NCBI GenBank assembly: GCA_029261955.1
Contig: JAJDAI010000647.1
Location: 1 to 11,325 of the forward strand
Source of the DNA: Deltaproteobacteria bacterium
GTDB lineage: Bacteria > Myxococcota_A > UBA796 > UBA9615
Direction: 5' to 3'
DNA length: 11,325 nt
A model generated the notes under the pieces. It was not told the origin of the DNA and searched no databases. It was given only the letters and a program-made list of their open reading frames with translations. This document shows, one piece after another, positions 1 to 8,478 of this stretch. A program made the position numbers and the translations under genes. Numbering within the stretch: the stretch's first letter is position 1; each line of letters opens with the position of its first letter.

Positions 1-442
1 GCCCGGCGGCCTCGGCCAGGTCGAGTGATCGCGAGGCGGCCGCGAAGGCGCCCTCTGCGGTGTCGAGGTGCGCCTGGTGCACCGCGGCGGCGGTGACGGC
101 CGCTCGCTGGGCCGTCGCGGCCTGGGCGATGTCGGCGTCGGGGCCGCGGGCGGCGACTTCGAAGGCCCGCACGGCCGCGATGTCGTGACCCTGGAGGTCC
201 AGGACGAAGCCCAGCTCAGCCTGGATCTTCTGCTCCAGCTCGGGGCTGAGCCCCTGCGCAGCGGCTGCCGCGTCGAGCGTCTCGCGACGCGCCTCCAGGT
301 CCCCGTTCTGTTTCACGTCGTCGTAGTAGCTCTGCAGCCACTGCGTCGCGGTCCAGTCCTCGCTTTGGGTGGGGGTGGTCGGTTCGGCCAGAGCGGTACC
401 GACCAGCAAGGACGCCAGCAGCACGCACAGGTGAATCCGCAT
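1..442 (-). CDS. Secreted helical protein of unknown function, N-terminal part (runs off left edge)
   Basis: The frame is open from an ATG at 442-440 to the window edge, about 147 codons, so the C-terminus is missing. The N-terminus is a clear Sec signal peptide: MRIH, a hydrophobic stretch (residues 5-16) and an Ala-Leu-Ala site near residue 19, followed by a Glu-Pro-Thr-rich mature start. A purine-rich Shine-Dalgarno (GGGAG on the minus strand, 447-451) sits 4 nt before the ATG. The mature part is rich in Ala, Glu, Gln and Leu and looks entirely helical; its spacing could fit TPR-like repeats, but I see no convincing TPR consensus. The product is probably periplasmic. It is transcribed away from the TetR gene across a shared 127-bp gap. 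I do not recognise a family. Confidence 0.75.
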   Translation of the reverse strand, partial: MRIHLCVLLASLLVGTALAEPTTPTQSEDWTATQWLQSYYDDVKQNGDLEARRETLDAAAAAQGLSPELEQKIQAELGFVLDLQGHDIAAVRAFEVAARGPDADIAQAATAQRAAVTAAAVHQAHLDTAEGAFAAASRSLDLAEAAG

Positions 443-569
443 GACTCTCCCTCGTCCAGGGACCGAGCGCTCGCGGGCGAGGTCTCAGCCTCGAAGGGGA
501 TCGTGCGCCGGCTTCCGCGGGCCTGACAAGCCCGACTCCCCCCCCTGCTGATCGAATTCTCGAGCGCCG
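443..569. promoter_or_regulatory. Divergent intergenic region between the secreted-protein and TetR genes
   Basis: This 127-bp gap must hold the promoter of the leftward gene. On the minus strand a -35-like TTGTCA (plus 524-529) lies 18 bp from a poor -10-like CACGAT (plus 500-505); this is weak. A short inverted repeat (cgggc 518-522, gcccg 530-534) overlaps the -35-like element and could be a regulator site. A run of eight C (538-545) lies just upstream of the TetR frame. No good Shine-Dalgarno precedes the TetR GTG. Confidence 0.3.
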
Positions 570-1118
570 GTGACCGGCTCGGTCCCGTCGGTCGTGCGGG
601 TCAACCGCAGACGGTTGCAGGACCTGTCGGTGCGGGAGCTGGCGGCGGGCGTGGGGCTGAGCCACCGCACGCTGCTCTACCACTTCGGCAGCAAGGAGCA
701 GCTCATCGTCGAGGTGCTCGATCTGATCCGTGAGCGGGACCGCGAGCTCATCCAGCGGCACCTCGGCGCCGAGCGGCCCGAGGACGCGGTCGAGCTGCTG
801 CGCGCGGCCTGGTCCTTCTTCTCCTCGCCGGAGCGCGAGCCCTACGCCCGCGTCTTCCACCAGGTCGTCGCCCTGGGCCTCGCCGGGCCGCCCTACGACG
901 CCTGGGTCCGCACCGTCGTCGTGGGTCGGGTGGGCGCGATCAGCCAGGCGCTGGCTGCCCTCGGGCTGCCCGCGGAGCGCGCCCGCGCGGTCGCGACGCT
1001 CGTCGTCGCCGCCGCGCGCGGTCTGCAGCTCCACCAGCTCGCCACGAACGACCGGGCGGCCACCGACGCCGCCTTCGACGAGCTCGTCTTCGCCGTGAAC
1101 ACCCTGCTCCCCCGGTAG
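570..1118 (+). CDS. TetR/AcrR-family transcriptional regulator, N-terminally short
   Basis: This is a 182-residue DNA-binding regulator. Residues 19-50 give a textbook TetR helix-turn-helix: LSVRELAAGVGLSHRTLLYHF followed by the GSKEQL signature that begins helix 4. The rest is an all-helical ligand/dimer domain without a recognisable specificity. In most TetR proteins a first helix of about 15-25 residues precedes this motif. Here only about 18 residues precede it, rich in Val, Arg, Ser and Pro and not obviously helical. The start is uncertain: the only upstream start in frame is GTG 570, an in-frame TGA lies at 549-551, and there is no Shine-Dalgarno. Either the N-terminus has been lost or frameshifted, or it is genuinely atypical. 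The family call is firm; whether the protein works is open. The next reading frame begins within 25 bases. Confidence 0.75.
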   Translation: MTGSVPSVVRVNRRRLQDLSVRELAAGVGLSHRTLLYHFGSKEQLIVEVLDLIRERDRELIQRHLGAERPEDAVELLRAAWSFFSSPEREPYARVFHQVVALGLAGPPYDAWVRTVVVGRVGAISQALAALGLPAERARAVATLVVAAARGLQLHQLATNDRAATDAAFDELVFAVNTLLPR

Positions 1119-1138
1119 CCCGATGACCCAGCTCCTGC

Positions 1139-1651
1139 GTGCCTTCCGCCCTGCTGCTCACGGACGCCCCGTACTGCGCGATCCACCGGGGCCTGAACCA
1201 CAGCCGCGCCAAGGACGCCGTCAGCCGCTGGGTCCGCGGCAACCACGTCGTGCACCACCTCGTGGAGGACCTGGACTTCTTCCGCGGCAACCACAGCTCG
1301 GTGATGGACACCGCCGTCACGGGCTTCCAGCTGCCCCTCGTGCTGCTCGCCACGGCCTTCGGCCTGGACCTGCCCTCGACCGGGGTGGCCTGCGGCCTGG
1401 TGCTCATGCTCCAGGCCACCCACCACCTGAACCACACCCTGGACCTGGGCCCGCTGCGCTGCGCCTTCATGGACAACCACGCCCACAAGCTGCACCCCCG
1501 CAAGGGCGGCCGGCTGGTGAGCCACGGGGCGATGTTCTCGCTCTGGGATCGGGCCTTCGGGACCTGCTTCGAGGACTGGACCCTGTCGGCGAACCACCTC
1601 GCCGACGCGGGCCTCGCGCTCCCCCTGCGGAGGCGCCAGGACCTCCGCTGA
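1139..1651 (+). pseudogene. Sterol desaturase/fatty acid hydroxylase-like protein, N-terminally truncated (probable pseudogene)
   Basis: The 170-residue frame keeps the histidine-box layout of the membrane di-iron hydroxylase superfamily: H16-X4-H21, H36-X2-HH40, H51, H95/H96/H99 and H114/H116/H119. The C-terminal FSLWDRAFGT segment (about residues 133-142) is typical of the family. Family members are usually 200-300 residues, with one or two membrane segments before the first box; here only 15 residues precede it. The last box reads HKLHP, so the expected final His is Pro120. GTG 1139 is the first usable start in this frame. An ATG at 1123, four bases after the TetR stop, is in another frame; one base removed near 1147 would join it on as MTQLLRAF plus the ALLLTDAPYC stretch. 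I infer a decayed or frameshifted gene. It may once have been co-transcribed with, and controlled by, the TetR gene. Confidence 0.6.
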
Positions 1652-1727
1652 GCCGTCGCGAAGCCTGCACAGATGGCTTGACCCGGCGCGGGCGCGGGTG
1701 GGAGCCTGCGGGGGGATGAGGAGAGAC

Positions 1728-1732
1728 AGGAG
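1728..1732 (+). promoter_or_regulatory. Shine-Dalgarno site for the receiver-like gene
   Basis: AGGAG lies 6 nt before GTG 1739 and decides this start. The 87-bp gap before the gene also has a -35-like TTGACC (1678-1683), but I see no -10 at a fitting distance. Confidence 0.6.
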
Positions 1733-1738
1733 CAAGAC

Positions 1739-2278
1739 GTGACGCGCCCTACCGTCCTGGTCGCCGAGCCGCACAAGGACCTGCGCGAAGCCCTGAAGGA
1801 TCGCCTGGGCGAGGCCATGAACGTGCTCGCTGCCCAGACCTCCAACGGGGCGATCGTGGGCTTCGAGCACCACCACCCGCCCGTTCTGCTGCTCGCGATG
1901 CAGCAGCCGGACTGCACCGGCCTCGAGCTCTGCGCGAAGATCCGTGAGCTCGACGGCGGGAAGCGCCCCTGGATCGGCGTCTACGGCAAGCACCCGCACT
2001 TGCCCGAGGACGCGCTGGAAGGCGATCTGAAGGCCCGCTACGGCGTCAGCGCCTACATGCCCACCGGGGTGACGCTCAAGCGCCTGGACACGCTGGTCCG
2101 CGAGCAGCTGCGCGGCAGCTACAAGCCGGTGGAGCAGACGCCCTCGGCAGCGGAGCAGACCCCAGAGAAGTCGAAGGATCCGCGCTGGGCCAACCCGATG
2201 CTCGGCACGGACGCCCTGGACGCGCGCAAGGAGCCCGAGAAGAAGCGCTTCAGCCTGCGCCGCCTCTTCGGAGCCTGA
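1739..2278 (+). CDS. Stand-alone degenerate (pseudo-)receiver domain protein
   Basis: This 179-residue protein has the alpha/beta pattern of a CheY-like receiver over residues 4-120. PTVLVAEPHKDLREAL matches beta1/alpha1 and keeps acidic residues at positions 10 and 14. PPVLLLAMQQPDCTGLEL (47-64) matches the region around the phosphoacceptor. The phosphoacceptor Asp is replaced by Ala53. The usual Thr/Ser of beta4 is Tyr or Val in PWIGVYGK, and the conserved beta5 Lys is not found in the AYMPTGV segment. Phosphorylation by a histidine kinase is therefore unlikely. The tail (about 125-179) is polar, repeats Glu-Gln-Thr-Pro, and ends in a basic-hydrophobic stretch, KKRFSLRRLFGA, which could bind a membrane or a partner. 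No output domain is visible. It converges on the lipid operon, with only 9 bases between the two stop codons. Confidence 0.75.
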   Translation: MTRPTVLVAEPHKDLREALKDRLGEAMNVLAAQTSNGAIVGFEHHHPPVLLLAMQQPDCTGLELCAKIRELDGGKRPWIGVYGKHPHLPEDALEGDLKARYGVSAYMPTGVTLKRLDTLVREQLRGSYKPVEQTPSAAEQTPEKSKDPRWANPMLGTDALDARKEPEKKRFSLRRLFGA

Positions 2279-2287
2279 TCGCGGCGC
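2257..2287. terminator. Possible shared stem-loop at the convergent gene ends
   Basis: GCGCCGC (2257-2263) and GCGGCGC (2281-2287) form a perfect 7-bp inverted repeat around the end of the receiver-like gene, next to the stop of the opposing 5-alpha-reductase gene. The loop contains CTC-TTCG-GAG, a small hairpin with a UUCG tetraloop. There is no T-run on either side, so it would be a non-canonical, bidirectional terminator at best. In GC-rich DNA a 7-bp match can also arise by chance. Confidence 0.3.
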
Positions 2288-3043
2288 TCAGAGCAGCCCG
2301 GGCAGCACCGCGCGGCGGTCCTTCGGGTAGTCGGGGAAGGTCTCGAGGTACCAGCGGTGGTTCGCCAGCGCCCGCGGCACCAGGTTCGCCGCCGTGAACA
2401 CCGCGAAGGACAGGCCCGCCAGCGACCAGGTCGCGATGGCCCAGCCCGCCCACTCCAGGAGCTCGCCCAGGTAGTTGGGGCAGGAGACGTAGCGGTACAG
2501 GCCCCCGTGCGGGATCTTGTAGCCCGTCTCGCCGGGCGCGCGCAGGTTGCGCAGCACGGCGTCGGCGTGGTGGTTGATGGCGTAGCCGGCCACGAAGAGC
2601 GACGCCCCGATGAGGAAGGGCGGGGACCACAGCCAGGACCGCTCGTAGTGGCCGAGCTCGCCGACCTGCACGGCGTTGACCCAGGCGTTGATCCCGTTGA
2701 ACAGGAAGCCCATGCCGATCACGGAGAGGGCCATGGGCCGGCCTCCGCGCAGGCGCAGGGGGTAGACGAAGGTGCGCTGGACGTAGTGGGCCTGCCAGAG
2801 GCCCATGAGCACGAGCGGGGCCAGCTGCGTCGAGTTGGAGCCCATCGCGAAGACGCCCAGCCAGAGCAGCACCGCGGGGGACTCCATGAGCACCCAGGCC
2901 ATCGGCGCCGGCAGGGTCGGCCCCCAGCCGGGGCGCGCGTGGCGTCCGTAGGGTGCCGTCAGGAACTGGAGCGCGATGATCGTGGCCAGGGCGGTCGCGA
3001 AGACAGCCAGGACGACAGCCTGGTGGATCGCCGGATCGATCAC
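2288..3043 (-). CDS. Steroid 5-alpha-reductase (SRD5A)-like integral membrane reductase
   Basis: This 251-residue protein belongs to the 3-oxo-5-alpha-steroid 4-dehydrogenase family, which uses NADPH to reduce an activated C=C bond. It resembles animal SRD5A1/2 along its whole length, as judged from memory: APYGRHAR near residue 30, a MESPAVLLW segment (53-61), HYVQRTFVYP (86-95), then N-H-H-A-D, LRNLRAPGETGYKIPHGGL, YRYVSCPNYLGELLEWAGWA and a final WYLETFPDYPKDRRAVLP. Glu54 and Tyr87 align with Glu57 and Tyr91, described as catalytic in SRD5A2. The length is close to the human enzymes (about 255). Several hydrophobic helices fit a multi-pass protein. The start is GTG 3043, overlapping the preceding TGA by 4 nt (GTGA). 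The fold also covers enoyl-CoA reductases (TECR) and polyprenol reductases, but the similarity is closest to the 1/2 type. The substrate (sterol, or another enone lipid) is inferred. Confidence 0.85.
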   Translation of the reverse strand: MIDPAIHQAVVLAVFATALATIIALQFLTAPYGRHARPGWGPTLPAPMAWVLMESPAVLLWLGVFAMGSNSTQLAPLVLMGLWQAHYVQRTFVYPLRLRGGRPMALSVIGMGFLFNGINAWVNAVQVGELGHYERSWLWSPPFLIGASLFVAGYAINHHADAVLRNLRAPGETGYKIPHGGLYRYVSCPNYLGELLEWAGWAIATWSLAGLSFAVFTAANLVPRALANHRWYLETFPDYPKDRRAVLPGLL

Positions 3044-3993
3044 GCGTCCAGCCACTGAAAGTAGTCGCGCACCGTCTCGCCCAGCGGGCGCGGCGCCCAG
3101 CCCAGGTCCCGCTCGGCGCGGGCGGTGCTGATCTCCTTCGCGGCCTCCAGGGGCATGAGTGCCTCCGGCACGAAGGCGCCCTCCCGGCCGATCATGGCCG
3201 AGCCCATCGCCGAGATCGGCGCGAAGATCTTCGCGAGCCACATCGGCGTGGTCACCAGCGGCGGCTTGGAGCCGGTCACCTCGTGGACGTGCCCGGCCAG
3301 CCCCTGCAGCGAGGCCCAGTGCCCGCCCAGGAGGTAGTTGCCGCCCGCTTCGCCGCGGTCCGCTGCCGCGAGCAGGCCCGCCGCCACGTCGCGGCTGTCC
3401 ACCCAGTTGAAGCCGCCATCCAGCAGCGCCGGCAGGCGGCGATCGCGCAGGTCGCGCAGCACCTTGTTGATCCTGGAGGTGCCGGGATCGTGCGGGCCCA
3501 TGATGCCGGTCGGGTTGCAGACCACGAAGTCCAGGTCCTCGACCTCGCGCAGCGCCCGCTCGCCCGCGGCCTTGCTCTGGTCGTAGGCGGGGTGCTCCTC
3601 CGTCGCGCGGCCGGTGGACTCGTCGATGGGCACGCCGCGATCGATCGTGTCGAAGGCGTGCACGGAGCTGGTGTGCACGAAGCGCCGAACACCGGCCTTC
3701 GCGGCGGCCTGGGCGCTGTTGCGCACGCCGTCGACGTTGACGCGCTGCACCAGCCCGCCCTTGTCGCCGCGGATGGAGATGACCGCGGCCAGGTGGAAGA
3801 CGACCTCGGCGCCCTCGTAGAGCGGCGCGAGGCTGTCGCGGTCGAGCACGTCCCCCTTCACGCCCTCGACACCCTCGGGCGGCGGGCCGTGGTGCACGAG
3901 GCCGCGCACGGTCCAGCCATCGGCATGGAGCGCGCGAACGAGGTTCAGACCCACGTGCCCGGTGACCCCGGTGACCGCTGCGATTCGACTCAT
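3040..3993 (-). CDS. Extended SDR, 3-beta-hydroxysteroid dehydrogenase / dihydroflavonol-reductase-like
   Basis: This 317-residue NAD(P)-dependent oxidoreductase has a Rossmann N-terminus with the extended-SDR motif TGVTGHVG (8-15). It has the GDVLD acid position near 47-51, FHLAA (66-70), catalytic Ser109/Ser110 in HTSS, and Tyr137-X3-Lys141 (YDQSK). The second half includes VDSRDVAAGLL and NYLLGG, seen in HpnA-like, dihydroflavonol-reductase-like and 3-beta-HSD-like members. These subfamilies are hard to separate by eye, so the substrate is not known. Its neighbour encodes a 5-alpha-reductase-like enzyme, and 3-oxo-delta-4-steroids are the usual SRD5A substrates, so a sterol 3-dehydrogenase role is plausible but inferred. 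The ATG overlaps the upstream stop by 4 nt (ATGA), with AGGAG about 8 nt before it. The stop overlaps the next GTG in the same way. Confidence 0.85.
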   Translation of the reverse strand: MSRIAAVTGVTGHVGLNLVRALHADGWTVRGLVHHGPPPEGVEGVKGDVLDRDSLAPLYEGAEVVFHLAAVISIRGDKGGLVQRVNVDGVRNSAQAAAKAGVRRFVHTSSVHAFDTIDRGVPIDESTGRATEEHPAYDQSKAAGERALREVEDLDFVVCNPTGIMGPHDPGTSRINKVLRDLRDRRLPALLDGGFNWVDSRDVAAGLLAAADRGEAGGNYLLGGHWASLQGLAGHVHEVTGSKPPLVTTPMWLAKIFAPISAMGSAMIGREGAFVPEALMPLEAAKEISTARAERDLGWAPRPLGETVRDYFQWLDA

Positions 3994-4625
3994 CGACCTG
4001 TCTCCTGCAGGAGCGCGGCCAGCTTCGGCAGCAGCTCCCCCTTGAGGCTCGTGCCTCCCCTGGCGTGCCCGGAGGTCCAGGCCTGCAGCACGAAGTCCCG
4101 ATCCACGAGGTGGAAGCCCGGGTAGAGCGACTCGCCCACGGCGTCCGCGTAGCGCGCGTCCCCCGTCAGGACCACCGTCCGCGGCCGCTGGTCGAGCCCG
4201 AAGTGCTCCGCCCAGACCGCCGCCTCGTCCACCGTGGGGGCCCGCTCACCGTCGAGCGAGAAGAGCACCAGCTGGACGAAGACGAGATCCGGGTGGGCCG
4301 GGTCGACGCCCGCGTCGCGCAGCAGCTGCTCGAAGGACGGCAGCTGGGCCACGGAGACGTCCCCGATCGCGCCCGCCTCCCCGCCGCCCGACCAGGCCTG
4401 GCAGAGGGAGCAGGACATCGCCACCGGCTCGACGAGCAGGATCTTGCCCGCGAGGTCCCGCAGCGACGTCGTCTGGCCGCGGTGGTCGAGCAGCTCGATG
4501 TCGGGGTAGGCCTGCCCGGTCACGGGGGGCCAGGGGCCGGGGATCGGCGTGTCGCTGGCTTCGCTCGGGCTGCAGGCCACGGAGAACAGGGCCACCAGCA
4601 GGGCCGCCGCCCGCAGCGCGATCAC
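3990..4625 (-). CDS. Lipoprotein with thioredoxin-like domain and CSLC motif
   Basis: This 211-residue protein starts at GTG 4625, which overlaps the stop of the upstream gene by 4 nt. The N-terminus has a hydrophobic signal (residues 4-17) ending F-S-V-A-C, so Cys18 is the likely lipidated residue; Ser at -3 is not the canonical Leu, which slightly weakens the lipobox. PDIELLDHRGQTTSLRDLAGK (41-61) resembles the start of TlpA/AhpC/SCO-type thioredoxin folds. MSCSLCQ follows, with Cys72 and Cys75 at the CXXC position. The C-terminal part (VVLTGD, then FHLVDRDFVL) fits the last strands of such a fold. Anchored outside the cytoplasm, it could be a thiol oxidoreductase, a peroxidase-like protein or an SCO-like metal carrier. 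Its place between a di-iron hydroxylase and an SDR suggests redox or metal support of the same pathway; this is inference. Confidence 0.75.
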   Translation of the reverse strand: MIALRAAALLVALFSVACSPSEASDTPIPGPWPPVTGQAYPDIELLDHRGQTTSLRDLAGKILLVEPVAMSCSLCQAWSGGGEAGAIGDVSVAQLPSFEQLLRDAGVDPAHPDLVFVQLVLFSLDGERAPTVDEAAVWAEHFGLDQRPRTVVLTGDARYADAVGESLYPGFHLVDRDFVLQAWTSGHARGGTSLKGELLPKLAALLQETGR

Positions 4626-5311
4626 CGCCGAAGCGCCGGGTCCGCGGTCCTGAACACGTGGTCCCAGAAGCCGGTCGACACCCCGTAGCCGAGGTCGTGA
4701 TCCGCGAAGTGGTGGCGCATGTGTCGCCGCCGCTGGCCCTTGAGGATCCGCGCGAAGGGCGCGAGCAGGCCGGCCCGGGGCAGCTTGAGGAAGTGCGTGG
4801 CCCAGTGGCTGTAGTCGTAGTTCAGGTAGCCGGCGACGAGGCCCGCGAAGGCCGCCTGCCACACGCCGTCGGGCATGAGGGCGGAGAAGACGGCCCAGAA
4901 GACCGCTGCCAGGGGCAGGCTGACCGAGGGCACCATGACGAGCCGCAGGGTGTCGTCGGGGTACATGTGGTGCACGCCGTGGAAGGTCAGGTAGGTCCAG
5001 GTCGACACCGGCCCGCGGCGGGGCAGGTGGAACAGGAAGCGGTGGAGCGTGTACTCCAGCAGCGACCAGAAGAAGAGGCCGCCCACGATGGCCAGGACGG
5101 CCTGCGGCAGCGCGACTCGGGCCAGCCCGAACCAGAGGGTCGCGGCGACCACCGGCACGTAGATCAGCGCCGGCACGATGGGGTGGACCTTCGAGAAGAT
5201 CTCCAGGAAGCCGCTGTTGAACACGCGGGCCGTCTGGTTGCGGAACACCGGCTCCTGGCCAGGCGCTGCCTCCCCGCCGATGGCGTAGATCGTTCTGGTG
5301 GCGACCTCCAT
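4622..5311 (-). CDS. Fatty acid 2-hydroxylase-like membrane di-iron enzyme (FA2H/Scs7 type)
   Basis: This 229-residue protein carries the full set of histidine boxes of the fatty acid hydroxylase superfamily: H90-X4-H95 in EYTLHRFLFH, H111-X2-HH115 in FHGVHHMYPDD, H169-X3-H173 in YDYSHWATH, and H197-X2-HH201 in HMRHHFADHDLGYGVST. The order, spacing and surrounding residues resemble FA2H/Scs7 (MHGxHHxxPxDxxRLV, YDxxHYxxH, HHFxxxxxGFGIST) rather than sterol C4- or C5-enzymes, so hydroxylation at C2 of an acyl chain is the best guess. Hydrophobic stretches at about 45-85 and 125-165 form the usual membrane pairs. The N-terminal cytochrome b5 domain of many eukaryotic homologues is absent, so the electron donor must be separate. 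It starts at ATG 5311 without a clear Shine-Dalgarno. It heads the four-gene unit, 132 bases after boxD. Confidence 0.85.
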   Translation of the reverse strand: MEVATRTIYAIGGEAAPGQEPVFRNQTARVFNSGFLEIFSKVHPIVPALIYVPVVAATLWFGLARVALPQAVLAIVGGLFFWSLLEYTLHRFLFHLPRRGPVSTWTYLTFHGVHHMYPDDTLRLVMVPSVSLPLAAVFWAVFSALMPDGVWQAAFAGLVAGYLNYDYSHWATHFLKLPRAGLLAPFARILKGQRRRHMRHHFADHDLGYGVSTGFWDHVFRTADPALRR

Positions 5312-5406
5312 GGTCGGGGTGTCTAGCAGAGGGCGGGGGCGGTGGCGAGCGAAGCCCAGGCCCAGCCCGAAGAGTGAAGGGGCTATGCGTTCTCCCGAAG
5401 GATTCC

Positions 5407-5436
5407 GCGGCTTGGCGGGGGGCCGGCCGCCGCCGC
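5407..5436 (-). terminator. GC-rich stem-loop just after boxD, possible terminator
   Basis: Outer arms GCGGC (5407-5411) and GCCGC (5432-5436) and inner arms GGCGG (5414-5418) and CCGCC (5427-5431) form a 10-bp stem with a 2-nt bulge and an 8-nt loop. It begins 8 bases past the boxD stop. No U-run follows on the minus strand, so it may only attenuate read-through into the lipid genes or act as an RNA 3' end. A second tiny hairpin (TCC-TTCG-GGA) follows. Confidence 0.35.
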
Positions 5437-5443
5437 GCAGCGC

Positions 5444-6994
<1,551 letters not shown>

Positions 6995-7010
6995 GGCTCT
7001 GCTTTCGGGA

Positions 7011-8450
<1,440 letters not shown>

Positions 8451-8478
8451 CTTGGGGTTCTCCTCGAGGGGGGCGGGA

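Noticed and set aside
555..565. Adjacent EcoRI (GAATTC) and XhoI (CTCGAG) sites, as in a cloning linker
   Set aside because: The overlap of two 6-bp sites can occur by chance, and the surrounding DNA looks native with no vector sequence. It is mentioned only because the TetR N-terminus is odd here.
1678..1706. Possible sigma-70 promoter before the receiver-like gene (TTGACC at 1678)
   Set aside because: No -10-like hexamer lies at 16-18 bp, and no sigma-54 -24/-12 pattern fits.
1123..1719. Plus-strand frame of 198 codons from ATG 1123
   Set aside because: Apart from the first few codons it is Pro/Arg/Gly-rich and out of phase with the histidine-box frame. It is only relevant as the possible original start of the truncated hydroxylase gene.
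893..1999. Minus-strand frames opposite the TetR, hydroxylase and receiver genes
   Set aside because: Biased composition and no motifs, while the plus-strand frames show clear family features.
3043..3241. Upstream extension of the 5-alpha-reductase frame to 3241
   Set aside because: The extra residues are polar, Arg/Gly-rich, overlap the SDR coding region by about 200 bases, and have no match to the SRD5A N-terminus. GTG 3043 gives the family length.
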